Shown piece after piece: positions 7,261-12,635 of a DNA stretch of 12,635 nt. The stretch is taken from contig DATCDK010000167.1 in NCBI GenBank assembly GCA_036510735.1, forward strand, positions 1 to 12,635, given 5' to 3'. The DNA comes from PALSA-607 sp036510735 (GTDB lineage: Bacteria; Actinomycetota; Actinomycetes; Acidothermales; Acidothermaceae). Below the pieces are notes generated by a model that searched no databases, was not told the origin of the DNA, and worked only from the letters and a program-made list of their open reading frames with translations. Both the position numbers and the translations under genes were made by a program. Numbering within the stretch: position 1 is the first letter of the stretch; every line of letters starts with the position of its first letter.

Positions 7261-7545
7261 GTGGCCGAACGCGTCGGGCCCATGCGATCCTGCGTGGGAT
7301 GTAAGAAGCGGGCGGCCAAGTACGACCTTCTGCGTCTCGCAGTGGTCCGGGTCGACGAGCAGTTTCGCGTCGTGCCCGACCCACGCGGAGAGCGTTCGGG
7401 CCGGGGCGCCTCGTTGCATCCCGATCCGCACTGCCTCGATCTCGCCGAGCGACGTCGGGTGTTCCCCAGGGCGTTTCGCCTGCCGGGCCCGCTCGATTCC
7501 ACCGCTGTGCGGGAGCACCTGGAAGGTTCGGCAAGGCAGCAGTAG
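7261..7545 (+). CDS. ylxR: YlxR family RNA-binding protein
   Basis: This 94-residue basic protein belongs to the DUF448/YlxR family, nearly always found between nusA and infB. The paired-cysteine motif RSCVGCKKR (Cys11, Cys14) and the GRGASLHPDPHC motif are both present. Family members are described as RNA-binding and nucleoid- or RNase P-associated in some Firmicutes; the role here is not readable. The start is uncertain. GTG 7261 gives the short lead before the cysteine motif usual for the family, with GAGGGGG (7244-7250) 10 nt upstream. ATG 7225 (106 residues, overlapping nusA) has GAGGT six nt upstream. ATG 7282 would leave almost nothing before the motif. The frame stays open for 19 codons after its TAG. 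Confidence 0.93.
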   Translation: MAERVGPMRSCVGCKKRAAKYDLLRLAVVRVDEQFRVVPDPRGERSGRGASLHPDPHCLDLAERRRVFPRAFRLPGPLDSTAVREHLEGSARQQ

Positions 7546-7576
7546 TCATTGAACAGGAAGCAGGTCGAGCGAGTCG

Positions 7577-7629
7577 ATGAGCCGTCAATGAGTGCGCAGC
7601 GATGAGTAAGGCGCGTCATGAATAAGTAA
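7577..7629 (+). other. Relay of four overlapping mini-ORFs in the ylxR-infB spacer
   Basis: Four tiny ORFs follow each other: 7577-7591 (MSRQ), 7588-7605 (MSAQR), 7602-7625 (MSKARHE) and 7618-7629 (MNK). The first three are joined by ATGA overlaps (stop TGA shares bases with the next ATG) at 7588-7591 and 7602-7605; the fourth starts inside the third and has TAAGG six nt upstream. Three of the four begin ATG-AG. None of the ATGs except the last has a clear Shine-Dalgarno. They are too short for ordinary genes and could be a translated leader controlling infB, or remnants of a short tandem repeat. Confidence 0.4.
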
Positions 7630-7633
7630 GTGC

Positions 7634-7666
7634 GGCCCGGGTTCGACCCGATCGATCACCCGGGCC
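7634..7666 (+). promoter_or_regulatory. Hairpin abutting the infB ribosome binding site
   Basis: GGCCCGGGT (7634-7642) and ACCCGGGCC (7658-7666) form a perfect 9-bp GC-rich stem with a 15-nt loop. It ends directly before AGGAG (7667-7671); a second purine run GGGAG (7674-7678) lies 4 nt before the infB GTG. A competing small stem CGGGT-TCG-ACCCG (7638-7650) uses the same 5' strand, so two mutually exclusive folds are possible. There is no T-run, so it is not a standard intrinsic terminator; a role in infB translation control or RNA stability is inferred from position. Confidence 0.5.
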
Positions 7667-7682
7667 AGGAGACGGGAGTCAC

Positions 7683-10535
7683 GTGGCCAAGGTTCGGGTG
7701 TATGAGCTCGCCAAAGAGCTCAATGTTGAAAGCAAGGCCGTCATGGCCAAGCTTCAGGAATTCGGGGAGTTCGTTCGTTCGGCCTCCTCAACAATCGAGG
7801 CGCCAGTTGTCCGCAAGCTCAGGGAGTCCTTCCCGGCGCCTGTGGTAGTTGTCGCGCCCCCTGCCGCGCCTAAGGCAGCGGCTACCGCGCGTACCGCCGA
7901 TAAGCCACGCGCGGCCGAAGCAGCCCCAGTCGCGGTTGCACCGGTGGCAGCGCCACCGGCCCCGGCAGCGCCGGCAGCCGACCGGGTGAGCCCGTCGACC
8001 GAGGTCTTCCGCGCGCCCGTGGCACCGGCTGCCCAAGCGGCCGCGCCCACCGCCGAGCCGACCGTCAGTCGTCCTGGCGAGGCAGGTGCAGCTCGTCCGG
8101 CAGCCGGCCCGCGACCTGGTCCAGCCGTCCCGCGGGCAACCTCGGGCCCGCCGCGGATGGGCAACAATCCCTTCACCTCCCAGGCGTCAACCGCGCCGCG
8201 TCCGCCGCTCGCGCCAGGTGCCGTTCCGGGCGCGCCGCGACCCGTTGGCCCAGGTGCCGGCGCGCCGCCGCGACCCGCTGGTATGCCGCCGCGCCCCGGC
8301 GGCGCTGGCGGTATCGGCGCCAATCGACCGTCACCCGCTGGTATGCCGCCGCGCCCCGCACCTGGTGGGCCGGGTGGTTACGGCGCTCGTGGCCCCGCAA
8401 CCGGTGGTCCCGGAGCTGGCCGTCCGGCCGGTCCCGGTGGTGCCCGCGGTGGGTTCACCTCGGCACGTCCTGGTGGTCCCGGCGTTGGTCGTGGCGGTCC
8501 CGGCGGCGGCCCTGGCGGCCCCGGTGGTCCGGGCGCTGGTCCTGGGGGTCCCCCCGGAGCTGGCGGTGGTCGTCCCGGTCCTGGTGGTCGCGGTCGTGGC
8601 GGCGGCACAGCCGGTGCGTTCGGCCGTGGACCCGGCGGTCGGCCCACCCGTGGCCGCAAGTCGAAGAAGCAACGGCGCCAAGAGTTCGACAACATGCAGG
8701 CCCCGTCGATCGGCGGCGTGCAGGTCCCTCGTGGCAATGGTCAAGTCTTGCGATTGCCACGTGGCTCGTCGCTGTCTGACTTCGCCGACCGCATCGGCGC
8801 CAACCCGGCGTCGCTCGTCCAGGTGATGTTCCACCTCGGCGAGATGGTGACCGCGACCCAGTCGGTCAACGAAGAGACGTTGCAACTTCTCGGTGCCGAG
8901 CTCGGCTATGACGTTCAAGTCGTCAGCCCCGAGGACGAAGACCGCGAGTTGCTGGAGAGCTTCGACCTCGAGTTCGGCGAAGACGAAGGCGGCGAGAGCG
9001 ACCTCACTGCTCGTCCGCCGGTGGTCACCGTCATGGGGCACGTCGACCATGGCAAGACCAAGCTGCTCGACGCGATCCGTAACACCAATGTGGTCGCGCG
9101 CGAGCACGGTGGCATCACGCAGCACATCGGCGCCTACCAGGTCATCGCGGATTCGATCGCCGGCAAGCGGGCGATCACCTTCATCGACACCCCGGGCCAC
9201 GAAGCGTTCACCGCCATGCGTGCCCGTGGTGCGCAGGTGACCGACATCGCGGTGCTTGTGGTGGCGGCCGACGATGGCGTCATGCCGCAAACCATCGAGG
9301 CGCTTAACCACGCCCAGGCGGCCGGCGTCCCGATCGTCGTTGCGGTCAACAAGATCGACAAGGAAGACGCTGACCCGACGAAGGTGCGCGGGCAGTTGAC
9401 CGAGTACGGGTTGGTCGCCGAGGAATACGGCGGCGACACGATGTTCGTCGACGTGTCGGCGAAGTCGAACCTCAACATCGACAAGCTGCTCGAGGCGATC
9501 CTGCTGACCGCAGACGCAGCGCTCGACATGCGGGCAAACGCCGACCAGGACGCGCAAGGGGTTGCCATCGAGGCACACCTCGACCGCGGCCGTGGTCCGG
9601 TGGCGACCGTCCTCGTGCAGCGCGGAACGCTGCACGTCGGCGACTCGATCGTCGCCGGTGAGGCGTTCGGTCGAGTGCGCGCGATGCTCGATGAGTTCGG
9701 TGAGACCGTCGCCGAGGCCGGGCCTTCACGCCCGGTTCAGGTGCTCGGGTTCACCAGCGTCCCGGACGCCGGCGACAACTTCCTCGTTGTCCCCGAAGAC
9801 CGGGTTGCGCGGCAGATCGCCGAGCGACGTTCGGCACGCGAGCGCAACGCCCAACTCGCCGACAGTCGTGGCCGGCGCAGTCTCGAAGACATCCTCGAAC
9901 GCATGGAGAAGGGCGAAGTCGAAGAACTCCGCCTCATCCTCAAGGGCGACGTCTCCGGTTCTGTCGAAGCCCTCGAGGATGCGTTGCTCAACCTCGATGT
10001 CGGTGAGGACGTCGACCTGCGGGTCATCGACCGCGGCGTCGGTGCCATCACGCAGAACGACGTCAACCTCGCGGTTGCGTCCGACGCGGTCATCATCGGA
10101 TTCAACGTCCGGCCGGCCGAGCGGGTCAGCGAACTCATCGATCGCGAAGGCGTCGACGTCCGCTACTACTCGGTCATCTACCAGGCGATCGATGAGGTCG
10201 AGGCGGCACTCAAGGGCCTGCTGAAGCCCGAGTTCGAAGAGGCGCGACTTGGTACCGCCGAGATTCGCGACGTCTTCCGCTCGAGCAAGTTCGGCAACAT
10301 CGCCGGCTGTCTCGTGCGCTCCGGCGTCATCACCCGAAACTCCAAGGCTCGCTTGATCCGCGACGGTGTGGTGATCAACGACCACCTCACGATCGAGTCG
10401 CTCAAGCGGTTCAAGGACGACGCTACTGAGGTTCGCGAGGGATACGAGTGCGGTATTGGGCTCGGATCGTTCAATGACATAAAGGTGGACGACGTGATCG
10501 AGACGTTCGAGATGAAGGAGAAGCCTCGGGCTTAG
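7683..10535 (+). CDS. infB: Translation initiation factor IF-2
   Basis: IF2 (950 residues) is the GTPase that delivers initiator tRNA to the 30S subunit and promotes subunit joining. GTG 7683 gives the classic N-terminus VAKVRVYELAKELNVESK (IF2_N, 1-50). A long Ala/Pro then Gly/Pro/Arg-rich linker follows (about 55-325), ending in a basic patch (GRKSKKQRRQEF). A second IF2_N region lies at about 343-420. The GTPase domain has all motifs: G452HVDHGKT (P-loop), GGITQHIGAY (switch I), D502TPGHEAF (switch II), N556KID and S592AK. Beta-barrel domain II, the linker helix and the C-terminal initiator-tRNA-binding domain (ending in DVIETFEMKEK) complete it. The long low-complexity linker is usual for high-GC actinobacteria. 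The spacer upstream carries possible leader control. Confidence 0.98.
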   Translation: MAKVRVYELAKELNVESKAVMAKLQEFGEFVRSASSTIEAPVVRKLRESFPAPVVVVAPPAAPKAAATARTADKPRAAEAAPVAVAPVAAPPAPAAPAADRVSPSTEVFRAPVAPAAQAAAPTAEPTVSRPGEAGAARPAAGPRPGPAVPRATSGPPRMGNNPFTSQASTAPRPPLAPGAVPGAPRPVGPGAGAPPRPAGMPPRPGGAGGIGANRPSPAGMPPRPAPGGPGGYGARGPATGGPGAGRPAGPGGARGGFTSARPGGPGVGRGGPGGGPGGPGGPGAGPGGPPGAGGGRPGPGGRGRGGGTAGAFGRGPGGRPTRGRKSKKQRRQEFDNMQAPSIGGVQVPRGNGQVLRLPRGSSLSDFADRIGANPASLVQVMFHLGEMVTATQSVNEETLQLLGAELGYDVQVVSPEDEDRELLESFDLEFGEDEGGESDLTARPPVVTVMGHVDHGKTKLLDAIRNTNVVAREHGGITQHIGAYQVIADSIAGKRAITFIDTPGHEAFTAMRARGAQVTDIAVLVVAADDGVMPQTIEALNHAQAAGVPIVVAVNKIDKEDADPTKVRGQLTEYGLVAEEYGGDTMFVDVSAKSNLNIDKLLEAILLTADAALDMRANADQDAQGVAIEAHLDRGRGPVATVLVQRGTLHVGDSIVAGEAFGRVRAMLDEFGETVAEAGPSRPVQVLGFTSVPDAGDNFLVVPEDRVARQIAERRSARERNAQLADSRGRRSLEDILERMEKGEVEELRLILKGDVSGSVEALEDALLNLDVGEDVDLRVIDRGVGAITQNDVNLAVASDAVIIGFNVRPAERVSELIDREGVDVRYYSVIYQAIDEVEAALKGLLKPEFEEARLGTAEIRDVFRSSKFGNIAGCLVRSGVITRNSKARLIRDGVVINDHLTIESLKRFKDDATEVREGYECGIGLGSFNDIKVDDVIETFEMKEKPRA
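8273..8358 (+). repeat. infB: 26-bp direct repeat inside the infB linker
   Basis: Positions 8273-8298 and 8333-8358 are identical over 26 bp, 60 bp apart, each encoding PAGMPPRP in the same frame. The copies are part of the Gly/Pro-rich linker, where in-frame slippage or unequal exchange can change length without harming the GTPase core. Confidence 0.85.
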
Positions 10536-10552
10536 TCCGTGCGTCGGCCTTC

Positions 10553-10610
10553 GTGCCAATGCCCCTTCTCGGACTGCTTCGCTTTATGTCCTTCGAAGGG
10601 GCATTGGCAC
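10553..10610 (+). terminator. Perfect 16-bp inverted repeat just after infB; terminator or RNA-processing hairpin
   Basis: GTGCCAATGCCCCTTC (10553-10568) and GAAGGGGCATTGGCAC (10595-10610) are exact reverse complements, with a 26-nt loop. A further GGAC (10571-10574) can pair with GTCC (10588-10591) inside, and GGCC (10546-10549) with GGCC (10614-10617) outside, giving an extended hairpin. It begins 17 nt after the infB stop. There is no T-run after either arm, so it is not a textbook intrinsic terminator, although U-less hairpins have been proposed to terminate in actinobacteria. It could split the operon between infB and ylxP or protect the infB 3' end. Confidence 0.55.
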
Positions 10611-10705
10611 TTCGGCCCCGCTTCGTACGGGCCCGAGCCTTCGCTGTTTCTAACGGATCTATCACGACGTCCCTGCCACCACCCTCGCTAGAGGCGGAAG
10701 AGCAC

Positions 10706-10999
10706 ATGTTCGCTGGGGTTCTGCAGATTGATCTGCTTCTTGGGGATGTGCATTCGCTCAAGGAGAAGCGGGGGATCATTCGGCCCCTGATTGCTGAGGT
10801 TCGGCGCAAGTTTGAGGTTTCTGTTGCCGAGACGGGGCATCTTGAACTTCATCGGCGGGCTTTGATTGGTGTTGCTGTGGTTGGGGCTGAGGCTGCTCAT
10901 TGTGTTGAGGTTCTTGAGAGTTGCGAGCGGTTGGTGGCTGGGCGACCGGAGGTTGAGGTGCTGTCGACTCGGCAGCGGCTCTTTGGCCCTGAAGAGTGA
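10706..10999 (+). CDS. ylxP: YlxP family (DUF503) protein
   Basis: This 97-residue protein of the DUF503/YlxP family is a small alpha/beta protein often encoded beside rbfA and linked to ribosome assembly by context only. Family motifs are clear: MFAGVLQIDLLLGDVHSLKEKR at the start, then RRKFEVSVAETG, RALIGVAVVG and the C-terminal RPEVEVLSTRQRL. ATG 10706 matches the conserved family start and follows GGAAGAG; the frame is open upstream through the hairpin, but that part is not coding in appearance. Codon use is odd: by my count 40 of 97 codons end in T and only about 9 in C, unlike the C-rich wobble of infB and truB. rbfA begins 16 bp downstream. Confidence 0.93.
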   Translation: MFAGVLQIDLLLGDVHSLKEKRGIIRPLIAEVRRKFEVSVAETGHLELHRRALIGVAVVGAEAAHCVEVLESCERLVAGRPEVEVLSTRQRLFGPEE

Positions 11000-11015
11000 C
11001 TGCGGAGGATGAGTA

Positions 11016-11447
11016 ATGACTGACCACGCGCGCGCACGTAAGTTGGCCGACCGCATTCGGGTTGTTGTGGCCGAGACGCTTGAGCGGCAGGTGAAGGACC
11101 CGCGCCTGGGTTTCATCACGATCACCGATGCTCGGGTTACCGGCGACCTGCACGACGCGACCGTGTTCTACACGGTGCTGGGTGACGACAGTGCGCGCGC
11201 CGAGACCGCCGCTGCACTCGATAGTGCGCGGGGCGTGTTGCGCTCCGAGGTCGGCAAGCAGACACAAGTGCGGTTCACCCCGACACTCACGTTCGTGCTC
11301 GACGGAGTGCTCGATAACGTTCAGCACATTGACGAACTGCTCGCGAAAGCGCGCGAGGCCGACGCGGCAGTGCACGAGGCCGCGACGCACGCGGTTCCGG
11401 CGGGGGACGCCGATCCGTACCGCGTCACGCCAGGTGCGGCGGAGTAA
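11016..11447 (+). CDS. rbfA: Ribosome-binding factor A
   Basis: RbfA (143 residues) is a KH-fold factor that binds the 30S subunit and supports 16S rRNA 5'-end maturation, notably in the cold. ATG 11016 follows GGAGG (11004-11008) with 7-nt spacing. Family features: RARKLADRIRVVVAETLERQ helix, KDPRLGFITITDARVTGDL, the strand DATVFYTVLGD, the helix ending in ARGVLRSEVG, and RFTPTLTFVLD. The last 25 or so residues are an Ala/Pro-rich tail without family signal. It acts in the same process as RimP at the head of the operon. The first third shares some of the T-rich wobble of ylxP, then returns to C-rich codons. truB starts directly after its TAA. Confidence 0.96.
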   Translation: MTDHARARKLADRIRVVVAETLERQVKDPRLGFITITDARVTGDLHDATVFYTVLGDDSARAETAAALDSARGVLRSEVGKQTQVRFTPTLTFVLDGVLDNVQHIDELLAKAREADAAVHEAATHAVPAGDADPYRVTPGAAE

Positions 11448-12407
11448 GTGCCGAAAGGCTCAGGGGAGCCCGCAGAGAGACGCGCGATTGTCGCGCAGCC
11501 AGCGGAGCGAGGCGCGGTTGTCGAGCCGCCGCAGCGTGGGGGGGTTGTGGTTGTCGACAAGCCGGCCGGACTTACCTCACACGATGTGGTCGCCCGGGTG
11601 CGACGGCTGGCCGGGACGCGGCGCGTCGGACATGCAGGCACGCTGGACCCGATGGCCACGGGAGTGTTGCTGGTCGGCGTCGGGCGGGCTACCCGGTTAC
11701 TCGGCCATCTCGCTTTGCACGACAAGGACTATCTCGCGACGATGCGCCTCGGGGTGACGACGTCGACCGATGACGCCCAGGGCGAGCCACTCGCCCGCAC
11801 AGCAGCCCATCACGTTGGTGTCGCCGACGTTGTTGCCGTGATGAAGGCCTTCACCGGCGAGATCGAGCAACGCCCTCCTGCGGTCAGCGCGATCAAGGTC
11901 GACGGCGTGCGTGCCTACACACGGGCGCGGTCGGGTGAGGACGTCGTGCTTGCGGTCCGGCGGGTCACGGTCACCCGATTCGAGGCGACTGCCTTCCGGC
12001 CCGACGCCGAGCTCGGCGTGCTCGATGTCGACGTTGAAGTCACCTGCTCCTCGGGGACGTACATCCGCGCGTTGGCCCGCGATGTGGGGACAGCTCTCGG
12101 CGTTGGCGGGCATCTCGCCGCGTTGCGACGCACGAGGGTCGGTGCTTTCGATCTGAGTGCCGCGCGAACGCTGCCCGAGCTCGAGACGGCGTTCACGCTG
12201 ACGCCTCTCGACGCAGTCGCCGCGAGCGCATTCGCGCGGCGAGACCTTGACGCCGAACAGGCGCTCGCGGTGTCGCACGGGGCCAAGCTTTCGGCGTCCG
12301 GTATCGAGGGCGAACCGGTTGCCGCGTTCGGGCCGGACGGCGCACTGGTTGCGCTCTTGGAGGACCGTGGCGAGATCGCACGAGCACTCGCGGTCTTCGT
12401 CGGCTGA
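11448..12407 (+). CDS. truB: tRNA pseudouridine(55) synthase TruB
   Basis: TruB (319 residues) converts U55 in the T-loop of tRNAs to pseudouridine. The catalytic-loop motif GHAGTLDPMATGVLLV holds the nucleophile Asp67; QRPPAVSAIKVDGVRAY (with Tyr157) and CSSGTYIRALARDVG are further family motifs. The C-terminal part (about 250-319) is a PUA-like domain. GTG 11448 abuts the rbfA stop (TAAGTG), with GGAG three nt before the TAA. This start leaves about 33 residues before the normal family start VVVDKPAGLTSHDVV; they form an imperfect repeat (see findings). An in-frame GTG at 11547 would give the standard N-terminus, with a G-run in front, so the true start is not settled. Confidence 0.95.
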   Translation: MPKGSGEPAERRAIVAQPAERGAVVEPPQRGGVVVVDKPAGLTSHDVVARVRRLAGTRRVGHAGTLDPMATGVLLVGVGRATRLLGHLALHDKDYLATMRLGVTTSTDDAQGEPLARTAAHHVGVADVVAVMKAFTGEIEQRPPAVSAIKVDGVRAYTRARSGEDVVLAVRRVTVTRFEATAFRPDAELGVLDVDVEVTCSSGTYIRALARDVGTALGVGGHLAALRRTRVGAFDLSAARTLPELETAFTLTPLDAVAASAFARRDLDAEQALAVSHGAKLSASGIEGEPVAAFGPDGALVALLEDRGEIARALAVFVG

Positions 12408-12447
12408 CAGGATAGGGCGCTACACCTAGAGGGAGGTGCGGTCTTCG
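12408..12447 (+). promoter_or_regulatory. truB-ribF spacer with ribosome binding site
   Basis: This 40-bp spacer contains an in-frame TAG (12427-12429) that bounds ribF on the left and a strong purine run GGGAGG (12431-12436) 11 nt before the ribF GTG. No FMN riboswitch could fit here, and no clear promoter or terminator is seen, so ribF is probably read from the operon. Confidence 0.5.
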
Positions 12448-12635
12448 GTGCAGGTTTGGCGAGACGGCACCGGTGGCGTGCCTGCCGACGCGGGCCGCAC
12501 GGTCGTGACCATTGGCGTCTTCGATGGCGTGCACCGCGGCCATCAGCGCATCGTCCACCGCGCGCTGGCCCGTGCGGCCGAGCTCCGGCTGCCCGGTGTG
12601 GCGGTCACGTTCGAGCCGATGCCGGAGACCGTCGT
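12448..12635 (+). CDS. ribF: Bifunctional riboflavin kinase/FAD synthetase RibF (5' part, cut by window end)
   Basis: RibF phosphorylates riboflavin to FMN and adenylates FMN to FAD in the cytosol. Sixty-two complete codons are visible. The N-terminal FAD-synthetase nucleotidyltransferase domain begins here: VQVWRDGTGG, then the strand and nucleotide-binding motif TVVTIGVFDGVHRGHQ (Gly23-Gln33 region with the HxGH-like element) and VAVTFEPMPE. GTG 12448 is the first start after the in-frame TAG at 12427, and it matches the usual actinobacterial RibF start. The order truB-ribF after rbfA is common in many bacteria. The kinase domain and stop lie outside the window. Confidence 0.93.
   Translation, partial: MQVWRDGTGGVPADAGRTVVTIGVFDGVHRGHQRIVHRALARAAELRLPGVAVTFEPMPETV

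Noticed and set aside
7634..7668. tRNA-like end: GGGTTCGACCC resembling a T-arm, followed by CCA-like bases
   Set aside because: The T-stem does not pair in the 5+7+5 geometry and no acceptor, D or anticodon arm is found upstream; the segment is better explained as a hairpin.
7630..7848. 72-codon ORF starting GTG directly after a TAA
   Set aside because: It overlaps the conserved start of infB in another frame, crosses the hairpin and infB ribosome binding site, and shows no family resemblance.
8331..9635. Long open frame of 434 codons on the minus strand
   Set aside because: It lies fully antisense to infB, whose conserved GTPase motifs are intact; high-GC codon bias opens such shadow frames, and its protein is low complexity.
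10614..10633. Second hairpin GGCCC/GGGCC after the infB inverted repeat
   Set aside because: Only five base pairs, competes with the outer extension of the larger stem, and is common by chance at this GC content.
10553..10705. N-terminal extension of ylxP starting at GTG 10553
   Set aside because: The frame is open but runs through the perfect inverted repeat, and the conserved YlxP N-terminus starts at ATG 10706 with its own ribosome binding site.
11009..11023. Mini-ORF ATG-AGT-AAT-GAC-TGA overlapping the rbfA start
   Set aside because: It abuts the GGAGG with no spacing, so initiation there is unlikely; the ATG at 11016 has proper spacing.
12193..12558. 121-codon minus-strand ORF across the truB-ribF junction
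   Set aside because: It is antisense to two well-supported conserved genes, Arg-rich and without recognisable motifs.
1..12635. CRISPR arrays, insertion sequences, integrase genes or attachment sites
   Set aside because: No regularly spaced repeats, transposase or recombinase motifs were seen; the right part is a conserved core operon.

Overview
The window is high-GC DNA with GTG as a common start codon, G/C-rich third codon positions and compact gene spacing. Together with the gene content (IF2 with a long Gly/Pro/Ala-rich linker, NusA without the C-terminal acidic repeats, a DUF4439 protein divergent from rimP), this points to an actinobacterium (Actinomycetes). In Mycobacterium tuberculosis the DUF4439 gene (Rv2844) and an Ala-rich neighbour (Rv2843) also lie beside rimP-nusA-ylxR-infB. 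Here, however, ylxP lies between infB and rbfA, and truB-ribF follow rbfA directly. That order resembles Streptomyces/Frankia-like lineages more than mycobacteria. The genus cannot be fixed from this window.

Left part (1-4356, + strand). The 3' end of an OppD/DppD-type ATPase gene overlaps a complete OppF/DppF-type ATPase gene. Together they are the energising subunits of a peptide-type ABC importer whose permease and binding-protein genes would lie upstream. Next come a small multi-pass membrane protein of unknown function and a secreted lipoprotein beta-N-acetylhexosaminidase (GH20).

Middle (4360-5625). Two genes on the minus strand, overlapping by 4 bp, encode a Tat/lipobox-type lipoprotein with ferritin-like helices and a DUF4439 ferritin-like protein. 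They converge on the GH20 gene and diverge from rimP. The 187-bp divergent region carries a near-perfect 14-nt direct repeat with a 21-bp period just upstream of the rimP ribosome binding site.

Right part (5626-12635, + strand). This is the conserved translation/transcription-factor operon rimP-nusA-ylxR-infB-ylxP-rbfA-truB-ribF (ribF truncated by the window end). RimP and RbfA mature the 30S subunit, NusA acts on elongating RNA polymerase, IF2 drives initiation, TruB makes tRNA pseudouridine 55 and RibF makes FMN/FAD.

The most interesting material is in the gaps. Between ylxR and infB there is a relay of four tiny ORFs, two of the junctions being ATGA overlaps, followed by a 9-bp hairpin directly abutting the infB Shine-Dalgarno. 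Just after infB there is a perfect 16-bp inverted repeat. ylxP has strikingly T-rich, C-poor wobble positions compared with its neighbours. TruB has an N-terminal extension that looks built from duplicated copies of its own first strand, and the OppF-type ATPase has 105 residues inserted between the third and fourth cysteines of its C-terminal cysteine cluster.
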